This document shows, in pieces, positions 12,497 to 25,312 of a stretch of 64,000 bases of DNA. The stretch is from Vitellaria paradoxa. Its lineage: Eukaryota > Streptophyta > Magnoliopsida > Ericales > Sapotaceae. Both the position numbers and the translations under genes were made by a program. Position 1 is the stretch's first letter; each line of letters begins with the position of its first letter. The notes below the pieces were generated by a model. The model worked only from the letters and a program-made list of their open reading frames with translations. It was not told the DNA's origin and did no database searches. The stretch lies in assembly GCA_019916065.1 (NCBI GenBank), contig CM034240.1, positions 42,791,180 to 42,855,179 on the forward strand. The letters run 5' to 3'.

Positions 12497-13157
12497 GAAA
12501 TTATGATTTTAATTTCGGATAGAGTCTCTCACCCTTTTCTGCATCAACTTGATGTGGTCTGAAAGCATGCGCCTCTGCATGGTGGAATTTAATATACATT
12601 ACGTCCAACAAATTAAAAAAAGAGCAAAATTAATTTCCAAATAATATATATTTATATATTTTTAATTTTTCGGCAGAGAATTACAAATTACATATACCTT
12701 TTTAGAGCGAATTCTGTCGACTCCAGTCCTGAGCTGGCGTTCTAGTTGCTTTAATTCTTTCATGCCCAGCATTGATAGATCTTCTCCGGCCAAGTGTCTA
12801 CGTAAACATGGATGATCAATGTTGTAAGATTAATGCTTCTAAACGCTAGTAGCATAATTTCAAAAAATGGATTGTTATCGTTAAGTAATATCGTTACGTG
12901 ACGTTTCGGATATTTCCGTTCCTGTTACATCTCTTTTTTTTCTAATCACACATTTATTATATTTATTATTTTTTATTACAGCAACTTTTACTCATTTTTT
13001 AAAATCATGACTAGGAGTACGGTTATAATTAGTCGATTTTCTGTCTTGAACAGTTTACACAAATAAATGATTAAGATTCCTCAATCACAATACACACTCA
13101 GCAATTAAGTGCAGTATTACTTGTATTGGTGGTAGAATAACGACGACGACGACAATG

Positions 13158-13194
<37 letters not shown>

Positions 13195-14900
13195 ATGTGA
13201 GAATAGAGGCTAGTTATAGAGGACGTGTATACCTTTGTCTTGCTTCCATGTTTTCTACGGTTCTCTGTAAGTCATCCATTTCAGTCCTCCAAACCTGTGA
13301 TCAAGATTAATTTAGAATAACTATATATAGCATTAATCAACCAATCGAGTGAGAGGCTAGCTGGATGAAAATTTAAATTTAAATCTTCATCTATGTTACA
13401 AATAAGGCTTAGAGATTGTTAAATGAACTTAATAAATCATACCTCAACGGTATTTAGCCCCCGAGTATCAGAACTAGGAAGGCCTACATGATTCCGGTAC
13501 CTTGAAATGGTCCTATCCATGCTGCACACAATTAACAAGGAAAAAAATAAAAAAATAAAAAATAAACACAGTGTTACATATCCTATTTTTCTATCTATTT
13601 CAAGACTCTCAAATTTATTTAAGATCTCAAGCTGCATTTAGTAAATAAAAAATTTGTAACTTCTTTCAGTTTTTGTTCTGGTGTCATTACTTGTCACTTT
13701 TGATAAAAAAATTTGTGTTTCGTAAAAACTTTAGAAGGTTAAAAAAATGTTGGAAAAAATAAAAAAAAAAATTGGTGGTTTTATGTGTGTCATGTGGTAA
13801 GTTTATTTTTTATTTTTATTTTTATTGTGTGTGTGTGTGTGTGCGCGCGCGCGCGCGCGCGCGCATTTGATAAATTTTGAGGGAGAAAGTTAAAAGAAAA
13901 TTAAAAAAAACAAAAAACAAAAGTTGAAAGTTAGTGATTGTTGAGGTGTTTACCAAACAAGCACTTAATATGTTTTTCCACTTCTAACTAATTTATTTTG
14001 ACTTGGATATTTTAGGGAGCATTGGAGGCACAATTTTTAGTACTCTTATATTAGAAGTTATTAGTTGTAATTTTTAATATGTTTAGTGAAATAAGTAATA
14101 ATTTTTAGTAACATTTTGTAACTTTTGGGTTTGTGGTAAAACTTTTGGCAAGTTTTAACATTTTTTTTGTGACTTTCGACAACTTTTAATAACTTTTAGC
14201 AATTTTTAGCAATTTTGAACAATTTTTTATAATTTTTGAGTTGAGCATTTACTATAGTAGAGTAAAAAAAGTGACAAAATTTAGTATTTTACCGAATACC
14301 TAAAGAACAAAACTTATTATTTTTCTGCTAAAAATTGTGATACCAAATGCTACCTTAATATGATATTAGAGTTGAGAGTACGAAAACTCTTCCTATTTTC
14401 GTCTGTGAACTTCTAGTTTGTGCACTAATTGCACTTAGTGCACTGATAATATTTGTACATGCAAGAAAATTTGTCCAACGTATACCAAATCAATATAAAA
14501 TTTTAATGATCCTCTCTTATTCCTAACTAATTGATTTAAGTTAATGTTTTCAACACCTCTAACACTCTTAACACAATCGTTACACCCCTCCCCCTCCTCT
14601 CTCTCTCTCAAATTTGAATAGAAAATTTAACAGAAATTTGTTTTAAATAATAGGATCATGAATAATTGACTGAAACAATAAAAGCAGAGGAGTGGGTGTG
14701 TGCATATGTATGAAGGAACTAACTCATGACTGGAGAATTGATAGGCCTTTCCAGAAGGGGAGAATACGAGAAGGGCGACCTCTGCATCGCACAGTATGGA
14801 CAGCTCGAAAGCCTTCTTCAGCAGCCCATTTCTCCTCTTGGAGAAGGTCACCTGCCTGTTTGATGGGTTTTCAATTCTCTTTAGCTCTACTTTCCCTCTC

Positions 14901-14905
<5 letters not shown>
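12148..14905 (-). CDS. MIKC-type MADS-box transcription factor, FLC-clade-like
   Basis: This is a complete seven-exon gene. Exons, in transcription order: 14905-14724 (182 nt), 13521-13443 (79), 13294-13233 (62), 12797-12698 (100), 12574-12533 (42), 12407-12366 (42), 12216-12148 (69, ending TAA). All introns are GT-AG and phases join cleanly to 191 aa. Residues 1-60 are the MADS domain ([20 protein letters not shown]..., then [20 protein letters not shown]). An I region follows, then the K domain with [19 protein letters not shown] at about 110-128, and a short C-terminus. Exon sizes are the classic MIKC pattern. The short length (about 196 aa in Arabidopsis FLC, about 250 in SEP/AP1 proteins), the seven exons and the closeness to a SEP-like gene favour the FLC clade; an SOC1- or AGL6-like alternative fits less well. 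It should act as a DNA-binding (CArG-box) dimer in the nucleus. Intron 1 is the largest (1.2 kb). A CT-rich tract precedes the ATG. Confidence 0.88.
13826..13864. repeat. Alternating GT/GC dinucleotide tract in MADS intron 1
   Basis: This is an uninterrupted alternating purine-pyrimidine run of about 39 bases, (TG)n followed by (CG)n, inside intron 1 of the FLC-like gene. Such sequences can adopt Z-DNA and mutate fast. The (CG)n half is unusual in AT-rich, presumably methylated plant intron DNA. Confidence 0.85.
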
Positions 14906-14936
<31 letters not shown>

Positions 14937-14950
14937 TCCCCCCCCCCCCC
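14906..14950. promoter_or_regulatory. GA/CT-rich leader directly upstream of the FLC-like start codon
   Basis: On the plus strand a CT repeat of about 30 bases is followed by a C run. On the coding strand this gives G-run then (GA)n directly abutting the ATG region. It is probably 5' UTR. GA repeats are known binding sites for plant BPC (GAGA-binding) proteins; a regulatory role here is inference. Confidence 0.5.
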
Positions 14951-17566
14951 TCCTTTGAGATCGATCTTCTGAAATTAACTAGTCTAATATCTGCAGCAAA
15001 GCTTGTCCATGCAAGCTATTCCACCCTTTTCATGACTCACGTGTATACATAAATAAGATGCCGAGTGCAATGCCAGGAATGGACTTGGGAGATTGGGGTG
15101 TATAGCTAGCCTGGTGAAGTGACACCACCACCAAAAATCTCTCTATTCAAATATTCATACCTTTCATTAATACTTGCTAAAAGGATTGTCCCATTTAAGT
15201 TTCTTATTCAAATAGGAGCAATGACATATGTTGTAAGAATTTTTAACCGTAAAATTATTTATAAGAATGTTGTGCCAATAGTATTTATAAAATATAAGAA
15301 TGCTTTAATAAATTTAATTTTTTTTTAATTGTCATAGGTTTAAAAGATTACCATATCATTTTGTTAAATTTTTTAAATTAAAAATTATAATTTTATAGTA
15401 TTATTTTTTGAATAATCTCGTTAAATCATTAAAACTCGATACGGAGATCAAGATCCCATTTTAAGTTCTAGCAATTAAATTTGTAACTCTTGATCCCTTC
15501 CTGTTTAAAGTAGGCGTCAATGGGTATTTATGCGTGCTATTATGTACAAATTAAAAGAGACACGTTGATTAATTAATTGCATCAAATATCCCTCGTCATT
15601 TGATGCTCTAATGGTGTTGTGGGTTGATAAACCATGACGCAGAATGAGTATATTTGGATTATATGTATCGGATGGATTCAGTTTAGAAATTTAAAAATGT
15701 ATTATTATTTTTGTGATTGGTGCTCAATTTGAACACATAAAATTTGAATTTTAAGCATTTTTTTAAGGAAAACTTTAATTTTTCATCATTTACGTACGGT
15801 CAGGATATATGTTTTTCGCGGTAGCATTTCATAATTTGAGTCTCAAATTAATATTTTTACTATTTATTTTAATTTCTTATTTGGAAATTGTTGTTAAATT
15901 AAATAGCAATCAAAATTGATCACCGTGAATATTGATTTATTTTTTTTTTCATAATTCTAAAATCATTCCATATTTCATGTTCAGCTAGTATGATAATTAC
16001 CATGTTTTAGTCAAATTTGTGCTATATCAAATTTGACTTTCGTTATTCATTTTGCTGTCAGTTTAGCTAATGTGAGAGTTTAATAATCAAGTAAGGTAAT
16101 TCTTGAGGTTAATGTATTGGTTGAGTTTGAGAAGAGAAAAAAAAAATTTAACTTTTTTATAACTGTCTACTACCTAACTATTAAAAAACTAACATTTTGT
16201 GTTGGGGAAAGAAAAAAAAAAGTTAACTTTTTAATACTTAACTTTTTAAATTTTTTATTAATTTGATATTTTTATCCTTTAAAGTTTAAAAACAATTTAA
16301 AATATAAGAGAATAAATTTTGTCATTTAAAAAAAAAAAGTTAAAAAGGTAATAGCTAATAGCTGAACTATCGACTTTTTGTTGTCAAACAGAGCTTTAGA
16401 GTTCCATTTATTTTTGTTGTGGTGTTTAAACTCATTTTCAATTCCTCTTACAAAAATGTTATTCCTCTATGAAATAGTACAAAAATATATTAAGAAGGTA
16501 GCTATGGAAATCATATTAATAAAATGCATGAGAATTTTTTTGTTTTGAAATGAAATACTCAAATTTAACCATATTATTGTGATAACCTCTTTTTTTTTTT
16601 TTAAAAGAACATTTATTGATTTAATGTATTATATTACTTCTTCCTTAATGAAGGGCGCCAATTATCATAAAAATTGAGTATTATGTAAAATATTTAGATA
16701 ATGAACAATTTGGGCTGCTTGTTCATCCTAGCTATTAAGTACTTATGGAGGCAATTTTAAACTCCCATTATTAAGAAAAAATGAATTGGGGTGAAGTGAT
16801 AGGGGTGAGGAAAAAGGAGAGCGAAGGAAAAGTTGGAGGAAAATTTTTCCTTCTCCGCCCCTTGCTCTTGACCTGTACAACTTCAGGCAAAAAGCGAAAA
16901 GAGAGAGAGAGAGAGGGAGAAAATGTTTAAAAAAATAAGTTCTTCTTATTTATTAAATATTTGTTCATAAAAAAATTAAATTAGAACATAGGTTGTGTTT
17001 GGGAGACATGATAAGCAAAATTAAAATTTTTCATCTTATATGATTTTTTCACCAATCTTTTTCTTTTTTTTTTTTTTTTTTTTTTGTATCTTTGTATGTT
17101 ATTGTCTTTTATTTAAAAAAAAAAACAATTACAAACAAAAATTCTTAAAAATAAAACAAAAATACACCTACGGCTAAAAAAAAGGTTAATTTTTTATAAA
17201 ATTATTTTTTCAGCCGTTATCTGAATTTTTCTAATTTTAAGTTTCTTGTGATTTTTTTAAATATGAATAACCTGTCTAAAAGGATAATAATACAAAAGTT
17301 AAATTTCAATAAATAAAAATTATATAAAATATAAAAAAAAAGCCTCAAAATAAGACAAACTTTTTTTAAGTTGCTAAAGGGAGCCATGCATATACAAATT
17401 CTTCACGCATTTCTTCCCTTATTACAACCAAACAAAATTGAAAAAAAAAAAAAAGGTTTTCGGCCTTCAAGGAATATTCATCTTGTATCATTTTTTTTTT
17501 CATAATTAATATTGGCTTTGATTGGAGTGATTTATTTTTTTCCTTTAAATATTTACAAATCTCTTT
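14951..17566. other. AT-rich spacer upstream of the FLC-like gene
   Basis: This should include the promoter of the minus-strand MADS gene (just right of 14950), but I cannot assign specific elements. The remainder is AT-rich with long homopolymer runs (T run about 17060-17085) and a purine-rich patch at about 16800-16925. No coding exon was recognised in either strand. Confidence 0.4.
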
Positions 17567-17958
17567 AGGGGCCATTTGAAGCATTGATAAAGTTCGAAAT
17601 TTTTTAAAAAATTTTAAAAATTTCAACTTTTTCAAATTTTAAAAAATTATTATTTTTTTAAATATTTATCAAAATCCATTAGAACAAACCAAAATAGTGC
17701 GTTCCAACAGATTTTGTCAATTTTTTTAAAAGTTGGACTGACATTGTAATAAAAAGTTTCACAAATTTTTAAAATTTTTCAAGATTATCCACTAAAATTT
17801 AATTTGTCACGTGTCACTTTATATAATTTTTAACAACTTTATATCAAATCAAACACAAAACATCTAACCATTATTTCAAAATAACTTTGTACACTCCAAA
17901 TTCTAAAAAATCTCACTTTTATGTTTTTTTTTGTTTTTTACCACTCCAAACGGCCCCT
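17567..17958. mobile_element. MITE with AGGGGCC(A/G)TTTG terminal inverted repeats
   Basis: The left end AGGGGCCATTTGAAG matches the reverse complement of the right end (AGGGGCCGTTTGGAGTGG) at 13 of the first 15 bases. The ~390-bp body is AT-rich and non-coding. TTT flanks both ends and could be a 3-bp target duplication, though that is weak in such T-rich DNA. The ends resemble many plant MITEs that start G/C-rich followed by GTTTGG. Confidence 0.6.
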
Positions 17959-20900
17959 TTTGCATTTTCATTTTTGTGTTATTTGCATTTTCTATTTACT
18001 ATACAAATTATAAAAAAAAATTATTTATTACACAAATTACGAGATTACAATTTTTACAAATTTTAACATGTTTAAATAAATTTAAACAATTCTAAACACC
18101 TCCATTAAAAGTAGCAATACTACCTGGGACTCTTTGCAGAAAATTTAAATAGAAGAGAGATGGACCCAAGAACGCTAAACCATGTAACATTGGTGTTGTG
18201 ATTTATTTAATTAAAATTGAATGATTTATAATAAATTAAAATTTTTAAATTTATTTTTTTCATGAGCCGTTTAATTTTAATAAGGCTATTATAACTTTAA
18301 AGTCATGTCACTAATGTCGGGTGTGTTTAGAGTTGTATAAAAGTGTATAAAATAAAATGAAATTATAAAAATAAATATCTCGTAATTTATACAGTGAGTG
18401 AAGAATTTAAATTTTACTATCTTGTAATTTATATTTATAAAGATTTATAAAATTTTATTTTATATTTTTTGCAGCCATCATTTGTAATGTTATTTTCTTC
18501 TCTCCCAAAATGCAAATATACAAATTTGTAGGTAATAATCTTGACAATTTACAACCAATCAGCCATTGACAAGTATGGAAGTCAGGAGTACGATGGCTTG
18601 ACACCGGGTCGACACGTATCCCAAGAGTGATTGATTGATCTCACCTCAAAGTACTTTATGAGAAGCTTTATGAGAATATGGCGTGCCAGGTGTCGACATC
18701 CCCCTGATTGTATACTGTACGGGAATGATAACGTGTCAAACAACCACGCGTCCGTGATGACATCTACCTAGGAGATCCTCTCAAGATCCAACATGAGCGT
18801 TCCTTAGCAACAAACGGTTATAGGGGAACAGCTGGTTTTGAAACGGAAGAAAAAGAGTCAGAGTGGCATTTTACTTTAAGGGTGTTTGGAAGTATAATTT
18901 TTGGTTTTTTTTTTTTTACTAAAAATTATTAATTATAATTTTTGATATATTTAGTGAAATAAGTAATAATTTTTAGTAATTTTTTTTAAGTATTTGATAA
19001 AATTTTTAACAAATTTTGGCATTTTTGGTTATTTTTGATAATTTTTAATAATTTTTACCAATTTTTAACATCTTTCGGTAACTTTTGAGTAATATTTTAA
19101 AAACCAGATTGTTCATTAAACCAAAAACAAAGGACCGAGTCACCGGTTAGTTGTTCAATCGGCGGTTCAACTGAAATTGAGCCATAGCTAAATCGTAACG
19201 TCATAAATATATTTAAATATATAAATAAAATATTAAAATATATTAGAATTATATAATGATTTTAAAAATTTATATTTTTTTACATATTCTTCTACTTTGT
19301 TTTGTTTTACTAATAAAAAATGTTAATAAAAAATGTCCTAAAATAAATTCACTCAAAACTAACATATTACATAAGCAAAACCAAGTAAAAATATAGAATA
19401 ATAAGCAACAATAGTTTAGTGGAAAAATAGTACTTTGTCACAAAATAAACCTAGGCTTAATTATAGGTTAGTGCATATTAATTTTCTTAATTTACAATTT
19501 AAAAATAAAAAAGGCATATTCGTAAAAATCGGTACTGGTTCAATGGTTCACCAGTTCAACCACCGAGTTACTGTTTCTTCATCGATTTGTAGTTCAAACA
19601 GGTTTAAATGGTCGACCGGACTGTTTCTTGAACTAGTCCGGCCCAATTTTTAAAACATTACTTTTTAGTTGAGAAATTATTGTAATAGAGCTGAAAAGTA
19701 ACAAAAGTTGGTGGTTTGCTAAATACTCAAAAATTAAAAGTTGATTTTTTTGTTAAAACTTTTGCTATCAAACGCCCACTTATTCAAACTCAAATCAAAG
19801 TTATTTATACAATTTCAAACTCGATCTCAATTTAAATTTTTATATAGATCTTGTTGGATAAAAATCAGTAAAAAAATTATAAAAAATTATTCCTTGGATA
19901 TTTAATAAAATACGAATTTTTATCAATTTTGTACTCAGTACTTAACTTACAAGTTACTAAAAGTTATCAAAAGTTGTTAAAATTATCAAAAATAACTAAA
20001 AATTTTACTAAACACTTAATAGTTGCAAAAAGTTACTAAAAATTATTACTTATTTTACCAAACGTATCGAAAATTACAACTAGTAATTTTTGACAAAAAA
20101 AAAATTATCAAAAATTATTAAAAATTAAACTTTCAAACGGTACCATAGATTTAAATTTGATTCGATAAATAATAATTTAGACTCGAGACTAGTTCGCGAA
20201 TAACTCAGTTAAACCAGAACGACATTATTTTAGTCCAAAATATAATAAATAAAATATTATAAAAAAATATAATAAAAATTATTAAAATATAAAAATATTA
20301 TAAAATAATATATATATACACACTATTTTATCAAGCCATCTCATAAGTTTTTGCGCCAAGTTTTTCTAGACTTATACTTGAATCTAAATGAGTTTAAATC
20401 AAACTTGATTCAAGCTTGTTTTGGTTATGAGCTGAACTCAAGTCAAGTTTGAATAGCTTGCGAATAACTCAATTCGTTTTTATATCTAGTTTTGAACTGT
20501 GATTGAAGGCATGAATGAATTGAGCAACATTGATAATATTTATAATATAATAAATGTGTGTACATATATATACACTAAAAATAGGAATACAAACTTTGTA
20601 TGTGAGAAAAAAAATTATTTTTTTAATTTTTTCTAAATTATCAAAAAATTAATTAATATTTAAAAGGATTGAAACAGCTATGCTAAATAACAAATAGTGG
20701 CATTTAATTAAATTGTGAGTAGAAAAAGTTCTAAAAGAATAAATAAAAGTATGAAAAAGTTAAGGGACATAAAAGAAAAATAAAAAAGTACAAAGGCAAA
20801 TCTTTTAAAAAAGAATTGTGGAATTTCAAAAATTACTTATACATCTTTTTTTTTTTTTAATTATGAATGGTTAAAAAGTATTAAAGGAAAAATTAAGAAG

Positions 20901-22104
20901 ATTCACCAAGTTATTAGCTTTACTAGATTTATAACTTCAACCAACTACTACTCTTTTCTTATTATAATAGTATGGATAAGAAATATATATATTTTATAAT
21001 TATTTATTTTTATTGTTGCACAGTTAAACATAAAAATGGATATGTAATTAGTAGTGGAGTATTCTAAGTAAGTTTAATTTAGACATATATTTATTTTTTT
21101 TTCTTTTTTTGTCACGTCACATGTAAATGCAAAGAATGAATGGTTTGCATTGATTTTTTTTTTTTTTTTGATAATTCAGGATATTCGAACTAATTTGTGC
21201 ACATCTCGACTAATTTTTAGGATTATGAAATTAGCAACAAAATGAACCTCCAATAATTTAAAAAAAAACTTGAACTAATAACCACTAGGAATTGAATTTC
21301 CATCTCGGTCATCGAATTTAATTAAACACACTAATAATTTTTTAACTTGAAAAACACATAAATGTCCTTGGGCCACTCAATTAAAATCTGATGGGAGCGT
21401 CTTAGGCCGTTGAATTAAAATTCGATGACTAACATGGGATTATCACAAGACTGACGTCGAGGAGGCTACTTCAACCCCTCATCCAACATTTTTTTTTTTT
21501 TACTCCCAAACAATGGTTATTTGAAAATAGAACAGTAAATAAGTTGAACTTGGCCGAATAGTGTGTTTAAATTTGATTTGAAAATCTTATTTATTTTGAA
21601 ATCATATTTAAGTTTGTATTGTTAAACATTTTATTTAAATTTTAAATAAGCAAACCTCAAATAGTTTAAAATTATTTTATACGTACATATATAAATTTAT
21701 TAAGCTAAGTTCGAGTTTTGAATTATGTTAAAATTTAACTTGATTTCCTAGAGAGTAAACATGAACCAATTAAGTTCGAGTTGTTCTTCTCATTTTATAT
21801 CCCTATTTATAAAATTACTCATTCATTTTTTTAACTTTTTTTAGTTTTTAATAATTGAGAATATTTAAATAAATTTATGTGTATTTGATTAATTTTTAAA
21901 ATTTCAAGTTTGTGGTGATTATAAAAAAGACTCCTAGTAATAAATAATTCCCAATTAAACCCAAAAACTCTGTTCGAAACTTCAATTTTTTTTTAAAATT
22001 ACAAAAATTTTTAATTTATTTTATTTAAGTTTGTCACCCCTTATTTCTTGCGCTTATTTTGTATTTTTTAAACCTTTTTGAAACTCCAACCGCAACCAAC
22101 AAAT
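17959..22104. other. Repeat-rich spacer, no gene seen
   Basis: A less AT-rich patch at about 18570-18850 (containing GACACCGGGTCGACACG and GGTGTCGACATCCCCC) looks like a fragment of a retroelement. Blocks at about 18880-19080 and 19660-19790 carry variants of AAAAATTATTACTTATTTTAC on alternating strands (also at about 14030-14340 and 19860-20150), so they are members of one foldback/MITE family. The rest is AT-rich with short open frames of no recognisable family. Confidence 0.4.
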
Positions 22105-22240
22105 AACCAATGGTGCTAAGTATAGGGTTTCTTCAGCTACCCAACAAGCTCCTTCGAGAAGCAGATGAGGTGGAGGCTTATTGAGAAGATTGAGAGAATA
22201 CCACACAGATCAATTCAGCCTCTATGAAATCCGAAAACAG

Positions 22241-22630
22241 TGTCACGCAACATAATTTGGACAATATGATGGAGCTATAAAGCCCCACATGTCACTAGCT
22301 AAGATAAAAAAATAAAGAAGAATATCTAGAAAAGAGACTTCTGCACAATCAAAGTAAAAGATGCCCTGCTGACACTTAGCTCAACCAGAGACAGGTGTCT
22401 AGCCTTTTATCCCATATGATCGGACTACAAATTTGTATCAAATGAAACTAAAAGAGAGTCTGCAAAACGTGTATATAAGTGTGAGTTGTTGTAAGTGGAG
22501 AGGTGTGTTTAGATAGTCCTTGTACAAAATATCAAGTCCTTATAATTGAGATTTGGAGTTATTGTGCATGTTTTTGTAATGGTATCATAAAGCTAGCACT
22601 GAAGTCCTGAATGTAAGTATTTCCTGTACA
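22241..22630 (+). repeat. LTR-like direct repeat, left copy
   Basis: This ~390-bp repeat begins TGTCACGC and ends CCTGTACA, i.e. TGT...ACA termini. It includes GTATATAAGTGTGAGTTGTTG (TATA-like) and TGGTATCATAAAG. It is homologous along its whole length to 25313-25699. Confidence 0.65.
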
Positions 22631-22866
22631 TACCTATTTTTATAAATAATGATACTAAAACTTATCTCTTGTTTTTTTGCTCCTATAACTGAGTAAGTTG
22701 TGAATTTTGTTTCAAACCAAGTTATTTGAAAGTATATATGTTTGCTGTTTATCTAAAACCTATATTTTTTACTCACCTTCAAGACCACGTGAATAGGTCA
22801 TCAAAAAGGATCATAGAACGGTCTTCGGCACCCAAATAACACAATAGGAGGGTCTTGTGCACCACA

Positions 22867-24740
22867 CACTACAACAAATCATATCTTCGGCGACCACTTT
22901 TCCCGACCAAATATACATTTGATCGCTAAAGGTGACTTTTTCCCGACCAAGTAAATTTTAGTCGCCAAATGGTAACTTTTCCCGACCAAAGGGTCGCTAA
23001 AGGATAACTTTTCCAGACCAAATATAAATTTGGTCGCTAAAAGATGACTTTTTTTTTACCAAATATAAATTTGGTCAGTAATAGTGACTTTTTCCCGACC
23101 AATTGGTAGGTAAAAATGCTACTTTTAGCTACCAATTGATTGGCAAAAGTGATACAAATTTATTGTAAAAAATGAAATAAATAAATAAAAATAATTAAAT
23201 TTTGTTTCTTTCTCTATCTTTCTTTCAAACAAATTTGTTTTTCTCTTTGTATGATTTAAATTAGATTTCATAAAATTTATTTTAATTACAAAAATTATCA
23301 AAAATTATAATCATAGAAAAAAATGTTATCAAATTAATGCTAAAACTAAATTTACCAAATCAAATTTAGATAACCTAAATGTATAATTGATTTTTTTTTA
23401 AAGTAAATGTGTTGAAATATCCTTTATAGTTTGTATGATTTATAATCAGATGAATATTAAATATTTTAATATTTAATAATTGTTTAGTGTATATTTAATA
23501 TTAATTATATTAAAGTAACATTATTTTATATTTAGTTGGAAATCATGAAAATTTTAAAACAAAATAATAAAAAATTATTTATTAATTTTAAGTAATTTTA
23601 TTTCTTTGTCTTTTCAGAACTTATTTTCGAATATAATCACCTAAAAAATTTTTTGTACTAAAAATAAATTCTTAAAATAGTTTTCAAAAATTTTGTTTTT
23701 AAAAATAATTTTCTAAAACTAAAACTAAATGCGACCAAATTATTTTTAAAAATATAAATACAGAATGAAGAAATATTTATATAATGAGCGATGATATAAT
23801 TAAATTAAAGTAGTCATATATTAAATATGTGCTACACACAAAGATTAAAAGAAAATAAAAAAAGATTTAAAATTTTTTAGTTAAATATAATAGTTATTTA
23901 TAAATTATTTACTAAATATTTGTATAATTCTACATATTGTTTATGATTTCAAATTATTGAAACAAAAGTTAAAATAATAAAATGCAAATAATAAAATTTT
24001 TATTACTTTTGCCGACCAATTGGTCTGGTCGGCAAAAGTGAAAAAAAATTTATTACAAAAAATGTTAAAATAATTAAATAAAAATAATAAAATTTTTATC
24101 ACTTTTGGCAACCAATTGGTCGCTTAATGGCCACCTTTGCCGACCAATTGGTCAACAAAATTGATAAATTATATATATATATATGTGTGTGTGTGTGTAA
24201 AATAGATATACAAATAACAGTTTGGCCTAGTGGCCGAACAAACCAACTTCCAAAGAGATGGCATGAGTTCGACTCTCACCAACAACAACAACAAAAATCT
24301 CAAAAATATAGGTCAACACATGGCACAATACAAGGTGTCACGTGGCATCATGTTTAAATTTTTAATTTTGTAAATTAATTCAAATTTTCAATTTTACGTT
24401 TTTGCCGACCAATTGGTTAGGGAAAGTATAGAATTGTCAACCAATTGGTCGGGAAAAGTAAAGGATTGTTGACCATTTGGTCGGGAAAAGATTTCGCATT
24501 TCTCCCATTGAATATTTCTTTGCCGACTAATTCGTCAGAAAGGTTCTTAGCCGACTAATTCGTTAGAAAGGTTCTTACATTTGCCGATCAAATGATTTTT
24601 TGGTCAGAAAAAGTTTTCCTGACAAGCTTTCGCCGACCAAATACCGATCAAATAAGTTTGGTCGAGAAAAGTTTTGCCAACTAAATTGTACCCTTTAGCG
24701 ACTAATTTTTTGGTCGGCAATTGTGTGATTTTTTGTAGTG
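22867..24740. mobile_element. Non-autonomous CACTA (EnSpm-like) DNA transposon
   Basis: The ends are CACTACAACAAATCA on the left and, in reverse complement, CACTACAAAAAATCA on the right: 13 of 15 positions match, with the diagnostic CACTA start. Directly outside both ends is ACA (22864-22866 and 24741-24743), the 3-bp target duplication expected for this superfamily. Both subterminal regions (about 22885-23120 and 24008-24725) are packed with variants of CCGACCAATTGGTCGG in both orientations, the kind of subterminal repeats bound by CACTA transposition proteins. No transposase is encoded, so it depends on an autonomous relative. It sits inside the retroelement-like remnant, so it is the younger insertion. 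Confidence 0.9.
24220..24300 (+). mobile_element. tRNA-derived SINE fragment inside the CACTA element
   Basis: A box TGGCCTAGTGG (24223-24233) and B box GTTCGACTC (24267-24275) both match the Pol III consensus perfectly and are about 33 bases apart, as in tRNA-derived SINEs. A CAACAACAACAACAAAAA tail follows at about 24279-24297. It is too diverged in the stems to be a functional tRNA gene. The element is either a very short SINE or the 5' part of one. Confidence 0.6.
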
Positions 24741-25312
24741 ACAAATAATTTTAGATGGCAAACAAAACTACTTGCATAAAAACACTTGCAGACAATAAAA
24801 AGGACCATAATCATAGTATGCAAATTTTCAATAAGGATAAAAATAATATTAGTATAATTAGTAGATGTATAAATAATATGTGTGATATAATTAATCATAA
24901 GTTTAACATAATAGAGGATAGACAATTAGATTACCAGAGCTCTCTGTATAATATAATTAACCACTAAGTTAGATAATATGTTTAATCATCCCTGTTCTCA
25001 GAATTTAGAACAGCTCCTTGAAAAAATTGATCCAATGTCCAGACCAAGCTCCTCAGAAGTTCCTATTTTATATTATGGAAACTATGAAGTAAAAATGCTT
25101 CATGAGGATAAAACATACTCTAGACAAGAGTTTGAAAATGTCGTGGAAGTTTTAGACTATTAGAAAACCTTGTACAAAGATCAATAGCTTATAGTAGATA
25201 AAGAAATAGATTCTTTAGTAAAAAAGATCCAAACAACTTACTTTCAAAATGAAAGTTTGTTAACATATTGTTACTATAATCTAGAGCTCCTAGATAGTGA
25301 ATCCGACGAAAA

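Noticed and set aside
14692..14958. 88-aa plus-strand frame over the first MADS exon
   Set aside because: It is antisense to the MADS domain and ends in CT-repeat translation (Ser/Leu runs).
24223..24297. Possible tRNA gene
   Set aside because: A and B boxes are perfect, but no cloverleaf with matching acceptor stem and anticodon arm could be drawn, and a CAA tail follows directly. It is SINE-like.
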